Assembly (NCBI GenBank): GCA_036785705.1 | Contig: JAWUZG010000357.1 | Span: 1-64,000, forward strand | From: Acanthornis magna | Lineage: Eukaryota; Chordata; Aves; Passeriformes; Acanthizidae | Reading direction: 5' to 3' | Length of the DNA stretch: 64,000 nucleotides | Part shown: positions 11,701-22,700 of the stretch, in pieces | Numbering within the stretch: position 1 is the stretch's first letter | How the letters are laid out: each line of letters opens with the position of its first letter | Notes under the pieces: generated by a model | The model's database searches: none | Seen by the model: the letters and a program-made list of their open reading frames with translations, nothing else | What the model was told of the DNA's origin: nothing | Program-made: the position numbers and the translations under genes

Positions 11701-13357
11701 GGATCTGCCTAGGAATGAAAGGGTTGGGAAAATCCCATTCCACAGGGTGAATCCAAGCGAGAAATTCCCAGATTTCCAACCCCTATTTCCGATTTTTCCC
11801 CTAAATTTGGGGGGTTTTTATCCCCTAAATTTGGAGTTTTCCCCCTAAAAATGGACATTAGGGTCTAAAAATTGGGATTTTGGCCCTAAAAATGAAAGTT
11901 TAGATGCTAAAAATGTGGGCTTTCCCTCAGAAAATTGTAAAATTTTTCCCCTAAAAATGGACATTGGGGTCTAAAAGTGAGGGATATTCCCAAAAAATGA
12001 AAGTTTAGATCCTAAAAATGGGGGCTTTCCCTCAGAAAATGTGGGATTTTTTTTCCAAAATTGGGATTTTTCCCTTAAGAAAGGAATTTTTCCCTTTAAA
12101 ATGGACATTGGGGCCTAAAAATGTGGGGTTTTCCCTAAAAATTGGGGTCGGATCCTGAAAATGTGAATTTTTGCCTCAGAAAATGTGACATTTATCCCTA
12201 AATTTGGGATTTCTCCCTTAAATTTGGGATTTGTCCCCTAAATTTGGGATTTCTTCCCTTAATTTGAGATTTTCCCCTTAAATTTAGTATATTTCCCCTA
12301 AGTTGGGAATTTTCCCCTAAAATTGGCATTTGTCCCCTAAATTTGGGATTTCTCCGCTAAAATTGGGATTTTTCTCCTAAATTTGGAATGTTTCCCCTAA
12401 ATTTGAGATTTTCCCCTAAATTTGGGATTTGTCCCTTGAATTTGGGAGTTTTCCCCTAAATTTAGAATGTTTCCCCTTAATTTGGGATTCCTCCCTTAAA
12501 TTTGGCATTTCCCCCTAAATTTGGGATTTCCCCCCGAATTTGGGATTTCTCCTTTAAATTTTTGATTTTTCCCCTAAATTTGGAATGTTTCCCCTAATTT
12601 TGGGATTTTTCCCCTAAATTGGGATTTCTCCACTAAGATTGGGATTTCTCCCCTAAATTTGGAATTTCCCCCCTAAAATGGGCATTTGTCCCCTAAATTT
12701 TGGATTTTTCCCCTAACTGGTATTTCTTCCTTAAATTTGGGATTTTCATCTTAATTTGAGATTTTCCCCTAAATTTGGGATTTCTCCCCTAAATTTGGGA
12801 TTTCTCCCTTAAATTTTGGATTTTTCCCTAAATTTGGAATGTTTCCCCTAATTTTGGGATTTCTCCCCTAAAACTGGGCATTTCCCCCTAAATTGGATTT
12901 TCTCCCTAATTTGCGATATTTCCCCTAAATTTTGGATTTCTCCCTTAAATTTGGTATTTCTCCTCTCCCCTAAAATTGCAGTTTTTCCCCCTAAATCTGG
13001 GATTTCTCCCTTCAATTTGGGATTTCTCCCCTAAATTTGGGATTTCTCCCCTAAAATTGCGGGGTTTTTCTCTAAATTTGGGATTTTCCCCCTAATTTTG
13101 GGATTTTTCCCCTTTTCCTTTGGGATTTTTTCCCCAAATTTGGGATTTTCCCCTAAATTCGTTATTTCCCCCTAAATTTGGAATGTTTCCCCTAAATTTT
13201 GTGCATTTCCCCCCTAATTTTGTAATTTCCCCCAGGCAGCCCGCGCTTCCCGGCCGAGATCTATGGACGCGATCGGCGTTTCTGGAGGAGACACCTCCAC
13301 CTGGAATTCCATTCCCTGTCCCGCGTGGCCACCGAGGAGATCCTGGCCTGGAGGTGA
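2541..13357 (+). CDS. RECQL4: RECQL4, ATP-dependent DNA helicase Q4 (3' part, 11 exons)
   Basis: This is the carboxy-terminal 580 residues of the RecQ-family helicase RECQL4, a nuclear and mitochondrial 3'-5' helicase and strand-annealing factor used in replication initiation and repair. Exons: 2541-2723, 5891-6050, 6879-7147, 8178-8315, 9035-9179, 9257-9386, 9467-9618, 9727-9901, 10556-10715, 10790-10898 and 13236-13357. All have AG/GT borders and compatible phases. RecQ motifs visible in order are [10 protein letters not shown] (motif III), [16 protein letters not shown] (IV), [20 protein letters not shown] (V) and [10 protein letters not shown] (VI). The RECQL4-specific C-terminal region follows, with [39 protein letters not shown] and the end [15 protein letters not shown]...EEILAWR. 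The Walker A exon and the SLD2-like N-terminus lie upstream of the window. Codons are A/T-rich at third positions compared with the GPT genes. No frameshift was found. Introns are filled with minisatellites. Confidence 0.96.
6055..6835. repeat. CCCCTAAATTTGGGATTTT minisatellite, block 1
   Basis: This is an array of an approximately 19-21 bp unit, TTTCCCCCTAAATTTGGGA, with point variation, filling the RECQL4 intron between 6050 and 6879. The same family fills two later RECQL4 introns (9960-10545 and 11780-13225). Confidence 0.88.
7150..8170. repeat. Minisatellite with GGAATTCTGGGAAAATTTCCCTG core
   Basis: Units of roughly 50-65 bp combine TCCATGGAATTCTGGGAAAATTTC with CTGAAATTTGGGGTTTTTT, and the array fills the intron between 7147 and 8178. 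Several units contain a copy of the intron end and exon start (CACAGGGTCGGGATCTGCAAAATCC, shown here only as a description: positions 7742-7766, 8047-8068). These resemble the true acceptor at 8172-8190. Confidence 0.8.
7646..7670 (+). repeat. 25-nt poly-G tract
   Basis: An unbroken run of about 25 G residues lies inside the RECQL4 intron minisatellite. It could fold as a G-quadruplex. Its exact length in the genome is uncertain because sequencing of homopolymers is error-prone. Confidence 0.85.
8385..8960. repeat. TTGGGAATGAGGGATTTTTTCC minisatellite
   Basis: A tandem array of an approximately 22 bp unit, CCTTGGGAATGAGGGATTTTT, occupies the RECQL4 intron between 8315 and 9035. Two partial superunits containing TTCCCATTCCCAA...CCTAAAA are seen near 8562 and 8822. 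Confidence 0.85.
9960..10545. repeat. CCCCTAAATTTGGGATTTT minisatellite, block 2
   Basis: The same 19-21 bp family as at 6055-6835 fills the RECQL4 intron between exons ending at 9901 and starting at 10556. Confidence 0.88.
10900..11705 (+). repeat. (GGGATT)n / (GGGATC)n hexamer array
   Basis: About 800 bp of near-perfect hexamer repeats GGGATT with GGGATC, GAGATC, GGGACC and GGAGCA variants start right after the RECQL4 donor at 10899. G-triplets every six bases make it a strong G-quadruplex candidate on the coding strand. Frames through it encode Gly-Leu or Ile-Pro repeats and are not genes. Confidence 0.93.
11780..13225. repeat. CCCCTAAATTTGGGATTTT minisatellite, block 3
   Basis: This is the longest block of the TTTCCCCTAAATTTGGGA family. 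It fills the rest of the last RECQL4 intron up to the acceptor at 13235. Its first 400 bp contain a variant unit with GGACATTGGGGTCTAAAAATG. Confidence 0.88.
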
Positions 13358-13442
13358 AAAACTCCGGGAATTTTACCCAGAGTGTCCCCGGAGTGTTTTA
13401 TTCAGATTTTATCAGGATTTTATTCGGATTTTATTCAGATTT

Positions 13443-13448
13443 AATAAA
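13443..13448 (+). terminator. RECQL4 polyadenylation signal AATAAA
   Basis: A canonical AATAAA lies 86 bp after the RECQL4 stop codon (TGA, 13355-13357), in an AT-rich stretch that follows a short unique 3' UTR. A GT-rich segment (GGATCGGCTGTGGTGGG) follows, as expected for a downstream cleavage element. Confidence 0.8.
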
Positions 13449-13574
13449 CTGAAACAATGCGGAGTGGGATCGGCTGTGGTGGGACAAAGCCCCTCCCCTC
13501 ATCCCAAAAATTTCTTGGGATTTCTGGTGTCACCCAGGAGTTTCTGGAGTTGCTGATGTCACCAGGAAGAGGTT

Positions 13575-14300
13575 GGACCCAAAAAAAAAAAAAAAAAAAG
13601 AAAAAAATTCTTGAATCCCAACCCCAGAGCCCTTTTTCCAAAAAAAAAAAAAAAAAAATTGGGAAAAGTCCTTGGATCCCAATCCCAGGGCTCTTTTTCC
13701 CTAAAAAAATGGGGAAAAAATCATTAGATCCCAACCCCAGAGCCCTTTTTCCCAAAAAAATGGGGAAAAAGTATTGGATCCTGACCTCAGAGCCCTTTTT
13801 CCCTAAAAAAACCTGGGAAAAATCCTTGGGTCCCAATCCTGGAGCTCTTTTTCCCAAAAAAAAAAAAAAAAAAAAAAACAAACTGGGAAAAATTATTGGA
13901 TCCCAATCCTGGGCCCTTTTTCCCTAAAAAAAATGGGAAAAATTGTTGGATCCCTATCCTGGAACTCTTTTTCCCTAAAAAAAAGGGGAAAATCCTTGGA
14001 TCCTCAATCCTGGAGCTCTTTTTCCCCCTAAAAAATGGGAAAAGTTATTTGGTCCCAATCCCAGCGGTCTTTTGCCCTAAAAAAAAAGGAGAAAAGTCCT
14101 TGGATCCCAATCATGGAGTCCTTTTCCCCTGAAAAAAAAGGGGGGAAAAATTGTTGGATCCTGACCCCAGAGCCTTTTTTCCCCCCCAAAAAAAAAAAAA
14201 AAAAACCAAAAAAAAACCCAACAAAAAAAAAACTGGGAAAAATCCTTGGATCCCAATCTTGAAGCTCTTTTCCCTAAAATAAAACCTGGGAAAAGTCCTT
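13575..14300. repeat. A-tract minisatellite downstream of RECQL4
   Basis: Units of about 55-65 bp contain GGGAAAAATCCTTGGATCCCAATCC, then a GAGCTCTTTTTCCC segment and a run of 4-21 A residues. This is intergenic. No gene is seen in 13460-14430; a short unique stretch at 14300-14430 shows nothing recognisable. Confidence 0.85.
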
Positions 14301-14439
14301 GGGTCCCAGCTGGGAACCGATTTTCCATGGAGAATGTCACGCCTCAGTTTCCCGCTGACACCGGAATCCATCGGGAACGATCCCAAATCCCATTAAACAT
14401 TAACTGGGAAAACTGGGAATCATCCCTTGGGGTTTTCTG

Positions 14440-15990
14440 GGAATTCCTTTTCATCCTCTCCCCTTTGGGTTTTCCTGAGAATTCCTCCTCACCCTCTTCC
14501 CTTTAGCTTTTCCCTCTTTCCAATCCTCTTCCCTTTAGGATTTTCCAGACCCTTTATCCTTTTAGGTTTTCCCTCCTCCTCTCTCTTCCCTTTAGGTTTT
14601 CCCAGATTCCAAATCCTCTTCCCATTAGGTTTTCCCTCATTCCCTTCCTTTAGGTGTTCTGTCAGTTCCTCCTCATCCTCTTCCCTTTAGGATTTCCCAG
14701 ACCCCGGATCCTCTTCCCTTGAGGTTTCCCCTCTTCCCAGTCCTCTTCCCTATAATTTTTCCCTTCTCTTCATCCTTTTCCCTTTAGGTTTTCCCTTTTC
14801 CCAAACCTCTTCCTTTTAGGTTTTCCCTTCTCCTCATCTTCCCTCTAGGTTTTCCCAGATCTTAGATCCTCTTCCCTTGAGGTTTTCCCTCTCCCCAATC
14901 TTTTTGCCTTGAGGTTTTCCCTCATTCCATTCCCTTTAGGATTTTCCAGATCCTTTATCCATTCCCTTTAGGTTTTCCCTCCTCTTTGTTCTTCCGTTGA
15001 GGTTTTCCCTTTTCCTAATCCTGGTTCTGAGAGAACCTAAAGGGAAAAAGATGAGGAGGAATTCCCAGGAAAACCTAAAGTGAAAAGGATGAGGAGGAAT
15101 TCCCAAAAAAACCTAATGGAAAAAGGATAAAGAGAAGGGAAAACCTCATGGGAAGAGGATTGGGAAAATGGAAAACCGAAAGGGAAGAGGATCTGGGAAA
15201 ACCTAAAGGGAGAGGATGAGCAGGAGAGAAACCTTCACGGGAAGGGATAAAGGGTCTGGAAAATCCTAAAGGGAAGGGAATGAGGGAAAACCTAAACGGA
15301 AAAGGATTGGGAAGAGGGAAAACCTAAATGAAAAGCAGAAGGAAAATCTGGATGGAAGAGGATCCGGGATCTGGGAAAACCTAAAGGGAAAGGGTTGGGA
15401 AGTGGGAAAACCTCAAGGGAAGAGGATGAGGAAGGAAGGAAAACATAAAAGGTTTTCCTAAAGGGAAAAGGATCCGTGATCTGGGAAAACCTGAAGGGAA
15501 GAGGATGAGGAGGAGGGAAAACCTAAAGGGAAGAGGAGGAGGGAAAACCTCATGGGAAGAGGATTGGAAAAAGGGAAAACCTAAAAGGAAGAGGATGAGG
15601 AGGAGGGAAAACTTTGAGTGAAGAGGATGAGGAATCTGGAAAATCCTAAAGGGAAGGGAAATACAGAAAACCTAAAGGAAAAAGGATGAGGAGGAATTCC
15701 CAGGAAAACGTAAAGGGAAGAGGAGGAGAGAAAACTTAAAGGGAAGAGAATGAGGAATGAGGGAAAACCTAAAGGGAAAGGGATGAGGAAAAGGGAAAAC
15801 TTCAAGGGAAGAGGAGGAGAAATTTGGGAAAGTCTGAAGGGAAGAAAATGAGGGAAAACCTAAAGGGAAAAGGATGAGCAGCAATTCCCAGGAAAACCTA
15901 AAGGGAATAGGAGGAGGGAATACCTAAAGGGAAGAGGATGAGGAGGAATTCCCAGGAAAACCTGAAGGGAAGAGGATGAAGAAGGAGGGA
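14440..15990. repeat. CTTCCCTTTAGGTTTTCCC minisatellite with internal strand inversion
   Basis: From 14440 to about 15025 the array reads CCTCTTCCCTTTAGGTTTTCC. From about 15030 to 15990 it reads GGGAAAACCTAAAGGGAAGAGG, the reverse complement. The turning point is the small palindrome GGTTCTGAGAGAACC near 15024-15038. The whole region is therefore a large imperfect inverted repeat. No gene is seen. Confidence 0.9.
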
Positions 15991-16120
15991 AAACCTGGAT
16001 GGAAGAGGATTTGGGATCACTCCCCAGGGTCACCCACCATTCCCACTTTTCCATGGGCCTCCCCACCCCATTCCTGCTGGGATCAACCCTGGGAATCCCC
16101 CAAAATTCCCACTTTTCCAG

Positions 16121-16777
16121 GGGCCTTCAACGTGGCTCTGGGACACCCAGAATTCCAATCCTCCACATTCCCAAATCATCCCAACACCATGTAAGGGAAT
16201 CGGGACAGGATTTCGGATCATGGGATGGGATTTGGGATCACAGGATGGGATTTGGGATCATGGGATGGGATTTGGGATCACAGGATGCGATTTGGGATCA
16301 CAGGATAGGATTTGGGATCACGGGATGGGATTTGGGATCACAGATCCCGTTCCCAGAAGCTCCCATGGATCCGGGTGGGATCCGATCCGTGGATTCCGTG
16401 CTGGTGAAGAGTCGCCAGGATTGCTATTGGGATCGGGAAAAATCCATGTGGAAAACACAGCCACCACAATCCCACGTGAGCCTCAAAAAAAATGGGAATT
16501 CTGAGGCGTTGTGGCCTCGTCAGAATATCCCAATCCATGTTTTCCCATGTCTGGAAGGTGTGGGGTTATCCCAAATCCCGGGCCGGGATTGCTCTGCTCT
16601 GTGCGCCTCCATGGAATTCCCCATGAGGTTTTGGGATTCATTTTGGGATGTGTTGTATCCGTTGTCATTCCCGGCAGGAGCGAGGCCCTGGCGCTGTGCC
16701 AGGTTGAAGTTTATGGGGTTTTCCCCGAATCTGGAGACCCCATCCCAATAAATCCTGGTTGGAGTTGGCGATCCTGA
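16121..16777 (+). pseudogene. F-type (fucolectin-like) lectin domain fragments
   Basis: Three pieces in order resemble the F-type lectin domain, a fucose-binding beta-barrel found in eel fucolectins and other vertebrates. Piece 1 (16121-16190, acceptor TTTTCCAG, donor GTAAGG) encodes AFNVALGHPEFQSSTF, like the NVAL...QSS start of the domain. Piece 2 (about 16344-16475, donor GTGAGC) encodes VLVKSRQDCYWDREKS; RQDCYWDR fits the fucose-binding RxDx4R signature. Piece 3 (about 16640-16777) encodes VIPGRSEALALCQVEVYG, matching the terminal LxLCEVEVxG strand, and ends in TGA. The segment that should carry the AIDG and WWRVDL region is missing; a GGGATTTGGGATCACA repeat sits there instead, and exon phases do not join cleanly. 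It is therefore probably a decayed or partly deleted gene. An unusual functional gene or an assembly collapse are alternatives. The 3' end overlaps the 3' flank of the ALT-like gene on the other strand. Confidence 0.6.
16200..16345. repeat. GGATGGGATTTGGGATCACA minisatellite
   Basis: Seven or so copies of a 20-bp unit lie between the first and second lectin-like pieces, where a central exon of the domain would be expected. Confidence 0.88.
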
Positions 16778-16786
16778 GCGGATCCA

Positions 16787-19700
16787 TCAGGAGAATTCCC
16801 GCAGGAATTGGCTGTGGAAGTGCGTGAGGAGCAGCAGCGCTCGCTCCAGCGCTGGCGGCGGCAGCAGCAGGGACAGCCTGGGACAGAGGGAGGGGGTGTG
16901 GGACCGAAATCCCGATATCCCAAAATCCCAATATCCCAACATCCCAATATCCCAAAATCCTGATATCCCAAAATTCCAACATCCTGAAATCCTGATATCC
17001 TGATATCCAAAAATCCTGATATCCCAGAATCCCAACATTCCAAAATCCTGATATCCTGATATCCCGAAATTCCAATATCCCAACATCCCGATATCCCAAA
17101 ATCCCAACATCCCAATATCCCAAAATCCTGATATCCCAAAATTCCAACATCCCGAAATCCCAATATCCTGATATCTGAAAATCCCAACATGCCAAAATCC
17201 TGATATCCCAACATCCCAATATCCCAAAATCCTGATATCCCAAAATTCCAAAATCCTGATAACCCAACATCCCGATATCCTGAAATCTCAATATCCTGAT
17301 ATCCTGACATCCCAATATCCCAAAATCCTGATATCCCAAAATCCCGACATCCCAAAATCTCAACACCCAACTTCCCAAAAATTACATCATCCAAAGCTCG
17401 AAATACAACACCCTACATCCCAAAATCCCAACACCTAACACACAATTCAAACATCCCAAAAGCCGAACACCCTACATCCCAAAATCCCAACATCTCAACA
17501 TCCAAATCCCGACATTCCAACATCCAACTCTTAGCACCCAACATTCCAAAACTCAAAAAAACCAAAATCCCAATATCCAACATCCCAAAACTCAAAAATC
17601 CCAACGTCCAACACCCAATTCCAACATCCCAAAAGCCGAACACCCAACATCCCAAAACCGCAACATCCCAAAATTTCAACATCCAATTTCCAACATCCCA
17701 ACACCCAACTCCCAACAGTCCCAAATTCCAACATCCCAACATTTTCAAATCCAACAACCACAACATCCAATGCTCAACATCCAACATCCCACAAATCCCC
17801 ACACCCAGCATCCCAAAATCCCAACATCCCAAAATCCCACCATCCCAAAATTCCAACATCCCAAAATGCAACAATCCAAAAATCCCAACATCCCAAAATC
17901 TCAGTGCCCAACATCACAATATCCCAACACCCAACATCCGACATCCCAAAATCCCAACATCCCAAAATCTCAACACCCAACTTCCCAAAAATTCCAACAT
18001 CCAAAGCTCAAAATCCAACACCCAACATCCCAAAATCCCAACACCTAACACACAATTCAAACATCCCAAAAGCCGAACACCCTACATCCCAACATCTCAA
18101 CATCCAAATCCCAATGTTCCAACATGCAACTCTTAATGCCCAATTTCCCAAAATCTCAACATTAAACTCCCAACATCCCAAAATCCCCAAATCCCAGCAT
18201 CCAACACCCAAAACCCAACTCCTAACATAGAACACGCAACTCTAAAATCCCAACATCCAACACATAAAATCCCAACACCCTAACCTTCAACATCCCGAAA
18301 TCCAAAACCCAACACCCAATACCCCAAAATCCAACATCCCAACACCCAACATCCCAAAATCCAACATCCCCAAATCCCAACATCCAACACATAAAATCCA
18401 ACATCCTAACCATCAACATCCCGAAATCCAAAACCCAAGACACAATACCCCAAAATCCAACATCGCAAAATCACAGCATCCAACAATCCCTACATCCGAA
18501 CACCCAACATGCCAAAACCTTAACATCCAACACCCAACATCCCAAAACCCAACACCTCAAAATCCCAATACTCAACATGCCAAAATCCCAGCATCCCAAA
18601 ACTCAAAAATCCCAACACCCCAAAATCCCAACATCCAACGCCGAATTCCAACATCCCAAAAGCTGAACAACAAATTCCAACATCCCAAAAGCTGAATCCC
18701 AACATCCCAAAACCGCAACATCCCAAAATCCCAACATCCAACTCCCAACAATCCCAAAATCTCAGCCCTCCAACATCCCAAATTCCAACATCCCAACTTC
18801 AAATCCAACAACCACAACATCCAATGCTCAAAATCCAACACCCAACATCCCAAAAACTCAACATCCCAAAATCCCAATATTCAGCATCCCACCACCCCAA
18901 AATCCCGACATCCAACTCCCAACATCCCGAAATCCAACAATCCCAAAATCCAACAATCCTAAAATCCCAACATCCCAAAATCTCTATACCCGGTATCCCA
19001 AAATCCCAATATCCAGCATCCCACCACCCCTAAATCCCAACATCCCCAAATCCCAACATCCAATAATCCCAAAGTCCCAACCCCCCACATCCCAAAACCC
19101 CAATTCCCCCCCCATGTCCCCCCATACCCCAGGTGGGCATCGCTGTCCCCCCTCATCCCAAAGTGGCTCCCCGGGGCCACCTCCAGCCCCGTGGCCTCCT
19201 GCAGCTTCTGGCAGAAGAAGACGTCAGGCTCCAGCCCCAGCGCCTGCGGAGGGCACGGAGAGGCTGGGACAGCGCCGGCACCGCGGGGACATCGGGGTGG
19301 CCTTGTCCCCAGGGGGTGCCAGACACCCACAGTGTCCCCAGGGGTCCTGGAGAGCCCCGTGTCCCCACGGTGTCCCTTGTCCCCAGGGGATGCCGGACAT
19401 GCAGTGTCCCCAGGGTGTCCTGGACACCCCACACCAGAGGGTTCCCCACATTCCGACACTGTGCCATGTCCCCAAGGTGTCCCATGTCCCCAGGGTGTCT
19501 CATTCCAGAGGATTTTCCACAATCCCACAGTGTCCCATGTCCCTAGGGTGTCCCATGTCCCCAGAGGATTCCCCACAATCCCACAGTGTCCCCAGGGTGT
19601 CCCACATCCCCAGGACATCCCACACAAGAGGGTTCCCCACATTCTGACAGTCCCATGTCCTGCCCCCAGGGTGTCCCATGTCCCCAGGGTGTCCCTAATT

Positions 19701-22700
19701 CCCAAAGCCTTTGTGTCCCTGGGATGGCTCCCAGGGTGCCCTAAGCTCCACTGTGTCCCCAGGGCACCCCAAATCCCTGGAGCTCCCACATTCCCAGAGT
19801 GTCCCATGTCCCCAGGATGTCCCATATCCCCAGGTCATCCCATGTCACCAGGATGTCCCATAACCCCAGGACACCCCATGTCCCCAGCCCATCCCATATC
19901 CCCAGGACACCCCATGTCCCTGGGGTTCCCCACAATCCCACACTGTCCCATGTTCCCAGAATGTCCCATGACCCCAGAGTGTCCCACATCCCCAGCATGT
20001 CCCACCCCAGAGGGTTCCCAACACCCCTCCCAGTGTCCCCTATCCCTGAGGAGCACCCTGTCCCCAGGGTGCCCCATTCCTGCTGTCCCCGGGGTCACCT
20101 GTGCTCCCATCGTGTCCCATCTCCCACAGGGCCCTGTCCCCAGGACTCCCCACACACTGAGATGTCCCCAAGATGTCCCTGCAGTGTCCCCTGTCCCACG
20201 GGAGCCCCATGCTCTGCAAGTCCCAGGTCCCCAGGATGCCACCTGCATGTCCCCCCTTCCGCAGTGTCCCATGGCCCTGGGGTGGCTCCTATCCCCCGGA
20301 CACCTCATATCCCCAGGACACCCCATATTCCAGGATGCTCCATATCCCCAGCCCATCCCATGTCCCCAGGACATCCCATGTCCCCACCCCTCAGGGCCAT
20401 GTCCCCGTTCCCGCTGTCCCTATTCCCAGCCAGGGAATAACCCCAGGACACCCCATATTCCAAGATGCTCCATGTCCCCAGCCCATCCCATGTCCCCAAG
20501 CCATCCCATGTCCCCAGGATGTCCCATATCCCCAGGACACCCCACCCCATAGGGCCATGTCCCCATTCCGGCTGTCCCCATTCCCAGGATGTCCCATGTC
20601 CCCAGGCCATCCCATGTCCCCAGGATGTCCCCCTTTCCCAGGCCATCCCATGTCCCCAGGACACCCCATATTCCAGGATGCTCCATGTCCCCAGACCATC
20701 CCATATCCCCAGGACACCCCATGTCCCCAGGATGTCCCATGTCCCCAGGACACCCCACCCCGCCGGACCCTGTCCCCGTTGCTGCTGTCCCCACCCCCAG
20801 CCCTGTCCCACCCCATCCCGGGGCTCACCCGGGCCTGGCTCCGGGCGCGGGGTGGGATGTGGACGCGGGGGAAGGCGCGGGGACCCCCGGCCGGGGGCTG
20901 GCACTGCATCCCGGGGGCGCGGCCCAGCTCCTCCTGCAGCCGCCGCGCGTTGGTGGCCAAATCCCAGCACAGATCCCGGCGGTGCTGGGCGGGAGAGGCA
21001 CCGGGATTGGGATCGGGAATGGGGTGGGGATTGGGATTGGGATTGGGATTGGGATTGGGATTGGGATTGGGATTGGGATTGGGATGGGGATTGGGATCGG
21101 GAATGGGGTGGGGATTGGGATGGGATTGGGATTGGGGTGGGGGATAGGGAATGGGACTGGGATTGAGGTGGGATTGGGATTGGGATTGAGGTGGGATTGG
21201 GATTGGGATTGTGGTCAGGATTGGGATTGTGGTGGGATTGGGATTGGGGTGCAGATGTGAATAGGGATTGGAATTGGGGTGGGATTGTGGTGGGATTGGG
21301 ATTGCGGTGCAGATGTGAATGGGGATTGGAATTGGGGTGGGATTGTGGTGGGGATTGTGACTGGGATTGATGATGGGGATTGGGATTTGGATTGGAATTG
21401 TGATAGGGATTGGGGTGGGATTGCAATTGAGATTGGGATTGGGAGTTTGGATTCGGGTGGTGATTGGGTGGGGATTTGCGACTGGAATTAGAATGGGATT
21501 GGGATTGGTATTGGGATTGGGATTGGGGTGTGGATTGGGGATTGGGGTGCAGATGTGAATGGGGATTCAGATTGGGATTGGGTGGGGTTGGGGTGGGATT
21601 GGGATTGGGGTGCAGATGTGAATGGGGATTCGTATTGGGTTTGGGTGGGATTGGGGTGGGACTGGGATTGGGGTGCAGATGTGAATGGAGATTCGTATTG
21701 GGTTTGGGTGGGATTGGGGTGGGACTGGGATTGGGGTGCAGATGTGAATGCAGATTCAGATTGGGATTGGGTGGAATCGGGGTGCAGATGTGAATGGGGA
21801 TTCAGATTGGGATTCGGTGGGATTGGGATTGGGACTGGGACTGGGATTGAGGTCGGATTGGGATGGGGATTGGGGTGGGGATTAGGATTGGGATTGGGGT
21901 GTGGATTGGGGTCGGGATTGGGATTGGGGTGCAGATGTGAATGAGGATTTCGATGGGATTGGGGTGGGGACTGTGATGGGGATTGGTATTTGGATTGGGA
22001 TTGGGATGGGGATTGGGGTGGGGATGAGATTGGAATGGGAAGGAATGAGTGAAGTGAGGAAGAGATGGGAATGAGGATGGGATGGGATTAAATGGGATGG
22101 GAATGGGATTGAATGGGATGGGAACAGGATGGGGATGGGATGGGACGGGACGGGACGGGACGGGATGGGATGGGATGGGAATGGCATTAAATGAGATAGG
22201 AACAGGATGGGGATGGGCTGGGATTAGCACAGCACAGAAGACACACATCATCTCTCACCTTCTCCAGCGCCCTCCAGACGGGATCGCGCTGATCCGGCAG
22301 CGCCATGAGCAGATCCAGCAGGATCCGGCCCGGCACACAGGGCCTGGCGATGGACTGCGCTAGGTGGAACGGCTGCCGGACCCCCGGCTCCACATTCAGC
22401 AGCTCCAGGAATCCCGCCCGGAATCCGCTCCTGGGACAGACCAACAGCATCCTCCCACCCTTTCCACACAACCCCTGGGATCCGGATATTCCCACCCCAT
22501 GCCTCAGTTTCCCTTGGGATCCGGTTATTCCCATCCTGTGCCTCAGTTTCCCTGTGGGATCCGGTTACTCACACCCCGTGCCTCAGTTTCCCTTGTGGGA
22601 TCCATTTATTCCCAGCCGGTGCCTCAGTTTCCCTTTGGGATCTGGTTATTCCCACCTCGTGCCTCAGTTTCCTTTTGGGATCGGGTTATTCCCACCTTGT

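Noticed and set aside
10900..11705. GGGATT array considered as interstitial telomere repeat
   Set aside because: The hexamer is TTGGGA in permutation, not TTAGGG.
14300..14430. Short unique stretch with ATG and ATTAAA considered as a small gene end
   Set aside because: The frame runs straight into the CTTCCC repeat, has no homologous motif and no splice support.
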